In this document: piece by piece, positions 10,417 through 18,258 of the stretch
Numbering within the stretch: the first letter of the stretch is position 1
Layout: every line of letters starts with the position of its first letter
Assembly (NCBI GenBank): GCA_018780435.1
Contig: JADMJS010000564.1
Coordinates: 1 to 34,839, forward strand
Length of the DNA stretch: 34,839 nt
Source: Myxococcales bacterium
GTDB lineage: Bacteria; Myxococcota_A; UBA9042; GCA-2863065
Direction: 5' to 3'
Position numbers and translations under genes: made by a program
The notes under the pieces: model-generated
What the model was told of the DNA's origin: nothing
The model's database searches: none
Seen by the model: only the letters and a program-made list of their open reading frames with translations

Positions 10417-11034
10417 TCAGTTGGGCGCGGAGAGGATGCCCATGAGCTGGAACACGATGTTCATGTCGCCTTCGATGCGGATCTTGCCCTGCATGAAGAG
10501 CTGTTGGGGGTTGGCCTTCTTCTGCGCGATCTCGAGGATCGACGGAACGCCGATCGAGACGCGACAGACCGGCGTCGTGGTGTTGGGCGTGCCGCCGCCA
10601 AAGGTCGTGGTGACCGCCGTCACGTCACCGCCGTCTTCGATGCGGATCTGCACGTCGCCCTTGATCGCCTTGACCTTCTGGACCTTCGCGTCCGGCATGA
10701 AGGCCTTGCGAAGCTGTTTCGGGCCGATCATGACGGCGCCGGTCGCGCTGAGGATGCGGTCGCGCAGGTCCCCGGCCAGGATGGAGCGGAACGCGTCCAT
10801 CGACGCGGTGACGGCGATCGGCGGGGTGCCGGCTTGGCCCTCTTCGATGGTCAGGTCACCGTCGCCGTCGATACCGATGTGGTAGCTCGCGCCACCGTCG
10901 CCGGTGATGTTGAACTGCATGCGCTCGGTGCCGAGGCCCGACGGGAGTTCGACATCGCCAAGCACCTCCGGCAGGACCTCGGTGAAGAAGTTCTCGGGGG
11001 TGATGTCGCTGGGGAGGGAGCTGAGGTCGACCAT
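10417..11034 (-). CDS. Protein with two tandem SCP2 sterol-binding-like domains
   Basis: 205 residues. Two related halves, about 38-115 and 120-200, each begin with strands of the type F-N-I-T-G-D-G-G-A-S-Y-H-I-G-I-D or I-K-G-D-V-Q-I-R-I-E-D. Each ends in the SCP2 motif (V-M-I-G-P-K-Q-L-R-K-A-F and L-F-M-Q-G-K-I-R-I-E-G-D-M-N-I-V-F-Q-L). SCP2 folds bind lipids in a hydrophobic tunnel; a single domain is about 100 residues, so this is a duplication or two-domain form. No signal peptide, so cytoplasmic. An AAAGG sequence lies 6-7 nt before the ATG. Specific ligand unknown. Confidence 0.82.
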   Translation of the reverse strand: MVDLSSLPSDITPENFFTEVLPEVLGDVELPSGLGTERMQFNITGDGGASYHIGIDGDGDLTIEEGQAGTPPIAVTASMDAFRSILAGDLRDRILSATGAVMIGPKQLRKAFMPDAKVQKVKAIKGDVQIRIEDGGDVTAVTTTFGGGTPNTTTPVCRVSIGVPSILEIAQKKANPQQLFMQGKIRIEGDMNIVFQLMGILSAPN

Positions 11035-11130
11035 GGAGAACCTTTAGAAGACGTGGCGGTACCCGGCTCATCGCGCCGGCGCGTTCCGACCAAACGTCCA
11101 CCCGACAGCGGGTGCGACGTGGACCGCGCG

Positions 11131-11159
11131 ATGATTGACGCCCCCGCGGTGGCTGTCAA
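11131..11159 (-). promoter_or_regulatory. Sigma70-type promoter of the SCP2-domain gene
   Basis: On the minus strand a perfect -35 box TTGACA (11159-11154), a 17-base spacer and AATCAT (11136-11131). Transcription would start near 11124. The ~90-nt leader contains a small perfect hairpin (stem CACCCG/CGGGTG at 11099-11114). Confidence 0.55.
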
Positions 11160-11188
11160 CGCCCGGCACTGTTCTGAGCGCGCAACCC

Positions 11189-13873
11189 CTATTGTTTTTG
11201 GGCGGCTTGCTCGGCCTCCTGCTGGGCGACGAGATCCTTCAGCACCTTCACGACTCGGTCCGGATTGTGGTTGCGGGCGAGGTACGCGAACTTTCCATGG
11301 TGGTCGATGATCACGTGCGTCGGGAAGGGCGGGTCGAGGGTCGGGCTCCCGATCTTGTTCCAGAACAGGTTCGACAGCGTCACTTGGCCCTCGGGGATGA
11401 CGGCGCAGCCGGGCGCTTCTTCGGCCCAGAAGGCCGGGTTGTCCATCATGATGGGGACACGCAGGCCGGTGTCGCGCAAGTAGGCTTCCACGGACGCCCG
11501 CGACTCGTTCCAGTTGACCCCCATGTAGGTCACTTCACCGTTCGGGAAGGCCTGGTCCAACGTCGATATGAGGTCTGGAAACTCCAGACCGCAGACGGGT
11601 CACCACGAGGTGAAGACGGCCATCAAGAAAGGTCGGTCGCGCCAAGGCGCTTCGTAGAGATCTACGCACCGAGCTTCCAGATCGCAGTCTTCACCAGCCT
11701 CGCACCAGTTGATCGCCGGTAGCGCCATGTGAGGCGCCACGTCTCCGACGTTGAACTGTCCCTGGATGACTTCGAGTCGAACGGTCCGCGAGCTGGGGTA
11801 GGGCCCCGCCGTGGAGAAGGAGAGCTGAGAGATGGGCGCGCCGCCCGGAGGCGTGTCCACCTTGACCTCGAACACGCCGGAACCGCCCGGCGGCAGGATG
11901 AGAGAGCTGGCGGCTTTGGCGCCGGAGATCACGTCCATGCGGACCCACGTCGGGGACGTCGAGCCATTGACGACGTTGATTGGGATCGTGTCCGTCGCGG
12001 CTCCAATCTCGGTCCGGACCTGCTTTCGTCCATCTTGGAGGAGGAGACGGGGGGCACGCGCCCCCGGCGCGATCTTGCCGAAGAAGATGCGGTCGAGGTC
12101 GGACGCGTAGAAGGTCCCGTCCGCGTCGAGGTGTACGAACCCGATGGCGAGCGTCGGCAAGAAGGCCGGGCCTGGATCGCCGGTCTCGCCGCCCGAATCA
12201 CTACTTGGCGCGTTGGAGCCTTCCGGGCCCGGCATCGACTGCAGCGTCGCAAAGAGCTCGGCGAAGAGGCCCATGTCGGTGGAGTCGATGAGCCTCAGGA
12301 CGCCGCGCTCGCCAACATCGTAGAGGCGTACATTGTCCCAGTCGGCGACGGTCAGGTAGCCGTTCGCGTAGCTCACGTTGCTGGCGGTCCCTGGGGTGTC
12401 CTCGATCCAGACGGAGGTCGGCTCCACCGGATCGCTGACGTCCATCAGCTCGATCCCGGCCGAACCGTTGGCGACGGCGACGACGTCGTTCGGGAGGACC
12501 GCGATGCCCTTCGTCGCGCCTTGCGTCGGGCCCCAACCGAGCGTGACGGGTGCGGCAGGCTCGGTGACGTCGACGCTGAAGAGCCGCCCGGCGCGTTCAT
12601 GGTGCTCCACCCCCAAGTGATCGAGGCCTTCGGGGCCCTCCGTCACAGTGACCACGACATCGTCCCTCGGTGGCGACGGGTCCGAGATGAAGAGGACCTT
12701 CTGCCCATCCTCTCGCTTCGAGAGCGCCACCTTCCATACGCTGCGGAGCTCGGGTACCACGATCTCGGCGAGCGGCGACAGCGCCCCGTCCGGCTCGACC
12801 CGGAAGACCGCGAGCGAGCTCGGCTCCCGAGCCGCATAGAGGATGTCCCCGTCGAAGACGACTCCGGCGTACCCGATGTCGTCGGCGTAGAGGTGCAGGA
12901 GCTTGGGCGCGTCGAAGCGGGCGTCGCAGGCGCTACACTTCGGCGCATCGGCGTTCGGGATGGCCCAGACGGCGAGGCCCCCCTTCTTGCTCCCGGAGCC
13001 GCCATGGGAGGTGACCCCGACCCCGACGAACCCCGCGCCGAGGCCCGTCAGTCCGGCGTCGTCCTGGGGGGCGTAAGCGAAGTTCTCGCAGAAGCCGAGG
13101 TCCGGATCGATGTCGGTGAAGACGGTCTCCGTCCGAGGGGTGACCCCGTCGTCCTTGGAGAATTGGTCGAGATCGGCAAGCGTCCCGTCGATGGCCGCTT
13201 GCAGCGTGCCGGCCTGCAGATAGTCGCCGAGCCACACCATCCCGATGTGGTCTGAATGGCAGCCGACGGTGGCGTTCCCGATTCGGACGAGCTGTCGCGG
13301 ATGGAGCATCGACCGGATGTCTTTGTCCTCGGGATCGACGCCGGCAGGGTGGCCCAGCGAGATGAGCGCGTAGCCCGTCGCTTCGAGGGCGTGGCCGTTC
13401 GATCGCGGTACGCAACGCCCCGCCTCTCGAAGCTCGCCCGCAGCACAAGGGCCTTGTTTCGTCGCGTCGTAGCTGGCGTAGCCAAGGACGTTGACCCCCG
13501 ATGTGAACCCGCGAACGCCAAAGGTCTGGAGGCCGAGGGTGCTCCTCGCGACCGCCGTCGCCGTATAGACCTGTTGCCCGCCTTCGGCTCCGACCCGCGT
13601 CATGGGGATCGACACGAGCCCCGGCACATCGAGGTCGAGCGTGAGGTCGTTCGGGCCGAACACGCGCGCATCGACGCGCACCTCGGCGCCCGGTGCACCC
13701 GACTCCGGCGTCAACGTCACATCGATCCAAATGGCGCCCTCGAGCCCCAGTGGATCGGTCGCCGGGATCTCGACCTCGTTCTCCTTGCACGCCAGCGACG
13801 CGGCCGCGAGGATGAGCCGCACGGTCGCTGCGATGGCGTGTCTCCAGAGCTCGCGTGGCGGGGCAGGGCGCAC
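11189..13873 (-). CDS. Selenoprotein lipoprotein: LVIVD/beta-propeller, Ig-like and Sec-containing thioredoxin domain (read through TGA 11600-11602)
   Basis: One reading frame interrupted only by TGA at 11602-11600. Upstream: signal sequence V-R-L-I-L-A-A-A-S-L-A-C (lipobox S-L-A-C), a Cys-containing region, repeats of the LVIVD/beta-propeller type (G-I-E-L-M-D-V-S-D-P-V-E-P; V-R-L-Y-D-V), an Ig-like beta region, then G-D-V-A-P-H-M-A-L-P starting a redoxin domain. That domain runs F-L-M-A-V-F-T-S-W, TGA, P-V-C-G-L-E-F, and goes on through F-P-T-H-V-I-I-D, the cis-Pro strand of thioredoxin folds, to a normal stop at 11189. The TGA therefore replaces the first Cys of C-x-x-C, giving U-P-V-C. 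A SECIS-like hairpin follows. Predicted role: thiol/selenol redox chemistry outside the inner membrane. The start is uncertain: GTG 13873 is used; GTG 13822 gives a shorter lipoprotein signal. About 877-894 residues. Confidence 0.88.
11572..11590 (-). promoter_or_regulatory. Predicted bacterial SECIS element
   Basis: On the mRNA, 9 nt after the UGA, GGUCUGGA pairs perfectly with UCCAGACC around the loop GUU. The loop lies 17 nt after the UGA and its first base is G. Both fit the published bacterial SECIS rules (loop 16-37 nt from UGA, G among the first two loop bases, upper stem of 4-16 bp), which I quote from memory. It lies inside coding sequence, as bacterial SECIS elements do. Confidence 0.82.
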
Positions 13874-13928
13874 GCGTCGAGTGTCCGGGTGCAGGGCGGG
13901 GAGGTCAAGGCGAGTTCCGGCGCCCCGT

Positions 13929-13957
13929 TTGCGCCGTGTCCCGTGCGGCCCTAAAGT
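13929..13957 (+). promoter_or_regulatory. Possible promoter of the TIGR02996/LRR gene
   Basis: TTGCGC (13929-13934), 17-base spacer, TAAAGT (13952-13957). The predicted start near 13964 lies about 33 nt before the GTG at 13997. The -10 box is similar to the TATAGT boxes found upstream of the KH-domain and glycosyltransferase genes. Confidence 0.4.
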
Positions 13958-13996
13958 CCGTGAGGCCGGAGTCGCCGACTCGAAACGCGGCCTGAG

Positions 13997-14773
13997 GTGC
14001 CCTTGGCCATCCCACACGCACTGCTCGCCCCCATCCTCGCCTCGCCCACCGACGACCGCCCGCGTCTCACGGCCGCCGACGCGCTCACGGGCGATCGCGC
14101 CCGCGCCGACTTCATCCGCCTCCAAGTGCGTCGCGCCGCCGCTGAGCGAGCCATGGACGACAGTCAGCTGGGGACGATGCTCGCCGACGAGAAGCGCCTC
14201 GAACGCCCCGACTTCGACGACGGCGTCGGCGCCCTGGGCGTCTCGGCGACCCTCAAGCGCGGCTTCGTCCAGCACGTCAAAACGGACGCAGGCGTCTTCA
14301 TCATGCGGGCCGACGCGATCCGTAAGGTCGCGCCGCTGCTGGAGCTTTCGCTATCGAAGGCCGAGCTGCACCTCGACGTCCTCTTCGATACGGGGATCCT
14401 CGACGGCATCGTCTCGCTCGATCTCATCGAGAGCCGCATCGGCGACGCCGGCGCCGAACGCCTCGCGAGGTCGAAACACCTGACGTCGCTCCGCTGGCTC
14501 GACCTCCGGCGCAACGGCCTCACCCGCGCGGGCCTCGACTCGTTGTGCGCGTCCCCGCTTTCGAGCCGCCTCCGTTGGCTCCACGTCGCTGGAAACGGCA
14601 TCTCGGCGCCACACGACCAGCCGGTCGAAGAGGACGGGCGGCTCATCGACTTCGAAGAGACCGAGCTCGGGCGCGAACTCGAAGCCCAGCATGGGCCGTT
14701 GCGCTGGCTACACCACCGCGCGACGCGGCTGCGTTTTCACCCGCCGTCGATGAGCCACTTCATCTTGGATTGA
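13997..14773 (+). CDS. TIGR02996-like domain and leucine-rich-repeat protein
   Basis: 258 residues, no signal peptide. The N-terminus I-L-A-S-P-T-D-D-R-P-R-L-T-A-A-D-A-L...A-D-F-I-R-L-Q resembles the repeat-companion domain TIGR02996, which in Myxococcota and Planctomycetes precedes leucine-rich repeats. The usual Y-A-D-W-L is replaced by A-A-D-A-L. Residues about 130-205 hold degenerate leucine-rich repeats (L-D-L-I-E-S-R-I-G-D-A-G-A; L-R-W-L-D-L-R-R-N-G-L-T-R-A-G-L; L-R-W-L-H-V-A-G-N-G-I). Function of the family is unknown, probably protein-protein interaction. GTG 13997 is used; TTG 14003 is an alternative. Converges on dapB with a 19-bp gap. Confidence 0.78.
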   Translation: MPLAIPHALLAPILASPTDDRPRLTAADALTGDRARADFIRLQVRRAAAERAMDDSQLGTMLADEKRLERPDFDDGVGALGVSATLKRGFVQHVKTDAGVFIMRADAIRKVAPLLELSLSKAELHLDVLFDTGILDGIVSLDLIESRIGDAGAERLARSKHLTSLRWLDLRRNGLTRAGLDSLCASPLSSRLRWLHVAGNGISAPHDQPVEEDGRLIDFEETELGRELEAQHGPLRWLHHRATRLRFHPPSMSHFILD

Positions 14774-14792
14774 GTCGGACCTTGACCGGGCG

Positions 14793-15578
14793 TCAGAGCC
14801 CGAGCGCGTCCCGCATCGTGTAGCGGCCCGCTGGGCGCCCCGCGAGCCAGCTCGCTGCCTTGAGCGCGCCGTTCGCGAAGAGGCTTCGGTCGGTCGCGCG
14901 GTGCGTGAGCTCGAGCCGCTCGCCGCTCCCGAGGTAGAAGACGGTGTGCTCGCCGATGACGTCGCCACCCCGGATGGTCTGGACACCGATCTCGTTCTGC
15001 GGTCGCGGTCCGATGTCGCCGTGACGAGCGAAGGTGCGTGAGAGCCCGCTGCGACCGCGTTCGAGCGCGGAGACCAGCGCCAGCGCCGTGCCGCTCGGCG
15101 CGTCTCGTTTGTGCCGGTGGTGCGCTTCGACCACTTCGAGATCGAAGCCGTCGCCGAGGAGGCGGGCGGTCTCTTCGACGAGGTGCACGAGCACGCTCAC
15201 CCCGACGCTCGTATTGGCGGCCTGTAGCACGGCGATGGTGCGCGCCGCCGCGTCGATGGCGGCGTGATCGTCCGGCGAGAGCCCCGTCGTGCCGATGACG
15301 AGCGGCGTCCCGAGGCGCACGCAGTGGTCGAGGAGCGCGCGGGTGGACGCGGGTGAGGTGAAGTCGATGATGACGTCGACCGCGCCCGGCGCCTCGGGCG
15401 GTCCCCCGGCGATGAGCTGCCCCGAGTCCGCCGTGCCGACGGCCGGATGGGCCGGCGCCTCCCAGAGGTGGGTGGCGATCGCCTGGGTGTCGTTTGCGAT
15501 GGCGCTCCGGATCGCGCGTCCCATGCGGCCCGCCGCGCCCGCGACACCGACTCGGATTCGCGTGTCGTCCGCGCTCAC
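14793..15578 (-). CDS. dapB: 4-hydroxy-tetrahydrodipicolinate reductase DapB
   Basis: Second step of the diaminopimelate/lysine pathway: NAD(P)H-dependent reduction of the DapA product; cytoplasmic tetramer. 261 residues, normal for the family. The N-terminal nucleotide-binding loop G-V-A-G-A-A-G-R-M-G and the catalytic motif E-A-H-H-R-H-K-R-D-A-P-S-G-T-A are intact. The GTG start at 15578 overlaps the dapA TGA in the form GTGA, a classical coupled start. The frame is open further upstream inside dapA but that part is not conserved. Confidence 0.96.
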   Translation of the reverse strand: MSADDTRIRVGVAGAAGRMGRAIRSAIANDTQAIATHLWEAPAHPAVGTADSGQLIAGGPPEAPGAVDVIIDFTSPASTRALLDHCVRLGTPLVIGTTGLSPDDHAAIDAAARTIAVLQAANTSVGVSVLVHLVEETARLLGDGFDLEVVEAHHRHKRDAPSGTALALVSALERGRSGLSRTFARHGDIGPRPQNEIGVQTIRGGDVIGEHTVFYLGSGERLELTHRATDRSLFANGALKAASWLAGRPAGRYTMRDALGL

Positions 15579-16507
15579 GAGGCGCCGAGCGTCGTCAGCA
15601 CCTTCTTCATCAGCTCGACCGTGGCCGGCTGGGCGGGGCCGAGGGGCATGCGGACGACGTCCGTGCACAGGCCGAGCTGCTGCATGGCGACCTTGGCCGG
15701 GACCGGGTTGCACTCGACGAAGAGCGCCCGGAAGAGCGGGAAGAGCCGGAGGTTCTGCCGGGCGGCGCCCGCGACGTCGCCGCGCTCGAAGGCGCTCCAG
15801 AGTGCGCTCACCTCGGCCGGCAGCACGTTGGAGGCGACCGAGATGACGCCAGTGGCGCCCACCGCGAACATCGGGAGCGCGAGGTTGTCGTCGCCGCTCA
15901 GGACGCGGAACGAGGAGCCCGCGGGGAGTCCCGCCAGGATGGCCTGCACCTGCGCGAGGTCGCCGGCCGCCTCCTTGATGGCGACGATGCCCGGCACTTC
16001 GGCGAGCGCGAGCGTCGTGTCGGCGGACATGTTGATGCCCGTGCGACCCGGCACGTTGTAGAGCACGACCGGCAGCCCACCTTCGGCGGCGACGGCGCGG
16101 TAGTGCGCTTCGAGCATCTTCGGGCCGGGCTTGTTGTAGTAGGGCGTGACGACGAGCGCGGCGTCCGCGCCGAGCTCGCGTGCGAGACGGGTCGCCTCGA
16201 TCGTCTTTTGGGTGCTGTTCGAACCCGTCCCAGCGATGACCGGCACGCGACCGCGCACGGCCTCGACCGTGATGCGGATGACCGACGCGATCTCATCGTG
16301 GTTCAGCGTCGGCGTCTCGCCGGTGGTGCCGCACGGGATGAGGCCCGTGATGCCGGCCTCGAGCTGGCGCTCGATGAGGCTGCGCAGGGCGGCCTCGTCG
16401 ACTTTGCCGTCCGCCCGGAAGGGCGTGACCAGCGCGGTCATGGCGCCACGGAGGCGGGACGGCGACAGGGTTCCGTGGGCGGCGGAGGACGAGCGGTGAG
16501 CGGTCAT
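15575..16507 (-). CDS. dapA: 4-hydroxy-tetrahydrodipicolinate synthase DapA
   Basis: Condenses pyruvate and aspartate semialdehyde, the committed step to diaminopimelate for peptidoglycan and lysine. 310 residues, slightly longer than the usual ~292 because of ~20 N-terminal residues before G-A-M-T-A-L-V-T-P-F. TIM-barrel aldolase motifs are present: C-G-T-T-G-E (59-64), Tyr150 in Y-N-V-P-G-R-T-G and the Schiff-base Lys178 in V-A-I-K-E-A-A-G-D. Only 8 bp separate it from the upstream HEAT-repeat gene and it overlaps dapB by 4 bp, so the three are probably one transcript. Confidence 0.97.
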   Translation of the reverse strand: MTAHRSSSAAHGTLSPSRLRGAMTALVTPFRADGKVDEAALRSLIERQLEAGITGLIPCGTTGETPTLNHDEIASVIRITVEAVRGRVPVIAGTGSNSTQKTIEATRLARELGADAALVVTPYYNKPGPKMLEAHYRAVAAEGGLPVVLYNVPGRTGINMSADTTLALAEVPGIVAIKEAAGDLAQVQAILAGLPAGSSFRVLSGDDNLALPMFAVGATGVISVASNVLPAEVSALWSAFERGDVAGAARQNLRLFPLFRALFVECNPVPAKVAMQQLGLCTDVVRMPLGPAQPATVELMKKVLTTLGAS

Positions 16508-16515
16508 GGCGGGTC

Positions 16516-17274
16516 CTATTGGGGCCGGTCGGTCCGTTGCGGCCGCCGGGGGCGTTCTGCCCGAGGATCGGGTTCTATCACCACCTCGTTGTCGAGGCGA
16601 AGCGGATCGACGAGGTCTTGACCCTCGAACTCGGTGTTGACCTTGCCCGCCTCCGACTTCTCGCGCTCTTCGAGGATCACGAGGCCGCGTTCGGCTGCGA
16701 GCCGCACTTCGATCTCGGGCTCGGTCTCAAGCAAGTTCATCAGGAGCGACTTGACGCGCCCGTCGTCGATCTCGGCGATCGCCATGGCCGCGCCCGCCCG
16801 GATCTTGGGCTCGTAGTCCCGAAGAAAAGGCAGTATTTCGAAGTACATACGCACCCCGAAGGTGCGCGCGAGCGACCGGAGGATGGCGCGCTTGTGGGCG
16901 GCGCTCTGTCCCCGCGAATAGAGGAGGGTCATGAGGACCTCCTCCGTCTTCTTGGTCGGGAAGTACTCAAGCGCCCGGACCGCGTTGAGCTGGAGGACGA
17001 TGTTCGCCTGCGTGTCGGCCGCGAGCTCGGTCAAGATCCGGTTCGTGTCCTCGAGCTTGCCCGTGCGCCACACCTGCGCCTTGGTCGGGAACCCACGCGG
17101 CGACATGAGTAGCGCGAGCACGGAACGCCGGTGCATCTCCGGGATCTCACCCGCCGACGCGACCGGCGCTGCGAGGAGACTCGACACAAAGATCAGCCCT
17201 GCCGCGAGCACGACGAGCCGACGCCACAGCACGAGGGGCTCGGGACGGGGCACGACGGTGATTGGGCGCGGCAT
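16516..17274 (-). CDS. Exported HEAT-repeat protein
   Basis: 252 residues from ATG 17274. A long signal peptide (R-R-L-V-V-L-A-A-G-L-I-F-V-S-S-L-L-A-A-P-V-A-S-A) ends at a likely A-S-A cleavage site, so periplasmic or outer. The centre has helical HEAT-like repeats (A-L-E-Y-F-P-T-K-K-T-E-E-V-L-M-T-L-L; I-R-A-G-A-A-M-A-I-A-E-I-D-D-G-R-V-K-S-L-L), followed by an acidic then Arg/Pro-rich tail. Probably a scaffold; no enzymatic motif. The link with dapA-dapB is by position only. The open frame upstream to 17568 lacks domain content and is not included. Confidence 0.75.
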   Translation of the reverse strand: MPRPITVVPRPEPLVLWRRLVVLAAGLIFVSSLLAAPVASAGEIPEMHRRSVLALLMSPRGFPTKAQVWRTGKLEDTNRILTELAADTQANIVLQLNAVRALEYFPTKKTEEVLMTLLYSRGQSAAHKRAILRSLARTFGVRMYFEILPFLRDYEPKIRAGAAMAIAEIDDGRVKSLLMNLLETEPEIEVRLAAERGLVILEEREKSEAGKVNTEFEGQDLVDPLRLDNEVVIEPDPRAERPRRPQRTDRPQ

Positions 17275-17585
17275 GGCGCGAGCCTTCCACCCGGGTGGCC
17301 CCTCGTCAAGGATGGCGGTCAGCAATGGCGCGTCACGGCCGCTGCGGACGCCGGTGTTCAGAGAGTTGCCCAGCCCGAAATCGGGCGTATGCTCCGGCGC
17401 TCGGAGACGTGCGTCGCCAGTTGGCGATGAGCCCCGCCAGCGTCCCCATCCGGGGGCGAGACGCCGGGTACTCGGCGCCCGCGGCCACGGATTCGAGAGA
17501 TACGACACGTCGGAATGGATCGCTTCTCCACTTCGCGCGTTGACACGGACGCTGGTGCGATTCCGCATCGGCCGCAGGCAGGACG
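17275..17585. other. Divergent intergenic region before the ECF sigma gene
   Basis: About 310 bases without a supported gene. It holds TTGCCC (17366-17371), a 16-base spacer and TATGCT (17388-17393) on the plus strand, with the palindrome CCCGAAATCGGG (17374-17385) inside the spacer. A perfect TTGACA sits at 17540-17545 but has no good -10 box. Either could start the sigma-factor operon. The word CCCGAAATCGG also occurs in the dyad at 2070-2084. Confidence 0.4.
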
Positions 17586-18182
17586 TTGCTGGACGACCTT
17601 TCGGACGAGCAGCTCATGGCGCGTTACCAACAGGGGGACGCGCGCGCTTTCGACACGCTGCTCGGTCGACACTATCAGTCCGTCTTCAACTTCCTCGTGC
17701 GCAACACGGGTAACGCGGCTACCTCCGAAGAGCTGCTCCAGGACGTGTTCATGCGCGTCATCGGCAGCGCTCGGAAGTACGAGAAACGAGCGAAGTTCAC
17801 GACATGGCTCTTCACCATCGCAAAGAACATCGTGATCGACCACAGCCGGAAGCAGCGCTTTCGGCGGCACAAGTCGCTCGATGCGCCACTCGGGGCGGAC
17901 GACGATCGGTCACTCGGGGACTCGGTCAAAGACGATCACCCGTCGGTCATGGCCGATCGGCGCTACGCCGACGCGGAGTTTACGGCGCGACTCGACGCCG
18001 CGATGTCGAAGATGAACGAGGATCAACGAATGGTCTTCGTGCTTCGAGAGTTCCAACAGCTCTCCTTCCAGGAGATCGCGGTCGTCGTGGAGACGTCCGA
18101 GAACACCGTCAAGTCGCGCATGCGCTACGCCCTCGAGTTCTTGCGGACGCAGCTCGCGGACCTCGCGGAGGGACGCGCCTGA
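17586..18182 (+). CDS. ECF-family RNA polymerase sigma factor
   Basis: 198 residues. Sigma region 2 at about 8-90 (R-Y-Q-Q-G-D-A-R-A-F-D-T-L-L; L-L-Q-D-V-F-M-R-V-I-G; F-T-T-W-L-F-T-I-A-K-N-I-V-I-D) and region 4 at about 135-190 (Q-R-M-V-F-V-L-R-E-F-Q-Q-L-S-F-Q-E-I-A; S-E-N-T-V-K-S-R-M-R-Y-A-L-E-F-L-R), with no region 3, as in ECF (group 4) factors. Directs RNA polymerase to a specific regulon, probably envelope stress, and is normally held inactive by a membrane anti-sigma factor, here the next gene. TTG start; an in-frame ATG at residue 11 is an alternative. Confidence 0.94.
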   Translation: MLDDLSDEQLMARYQQGDARAFDTLLGRHYQSVFNFLVRNTGNAATSEELLQDVFMRVIGSARKYEKRAKFTTWLFTIAKNIVIDHSRKQRFRRHKSLDAPLGADDDRSLGDSVKDDHPSVMADRRYADAEFTARLDAAMSKMNEDQRMVFVLREFQQLSFQEIAVVVETSENTVKSRMRYALEFLRTQLADLAEGRA

Positions 18183-18258
18183 TGCAACTTCGCGCCCGAT
18201 TGCCTATCCTCTCTACTGCCTCGCCGGCGTGTTATCTCCACACGTCGGCCGCGGGCCG

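Noticed and set aside
11600..11602. TGA as a nonsense mutation creating a pseudogene
   Set aside because: It replaces precisely the first active-site Cys of a thioredoxin motif, is followed by a SECIS-like hairpin and an intact frame, and selD is present. One sequencing error cannot be excluded but would not explain the hairpin.
11729..13255. 508-residue plus-strand open frame
   Set aside because: Antisense shadow of the selenoprotein gene; Arg/Asp/Glu-rich low-complexity translation with no domain, a common effect of high GC.
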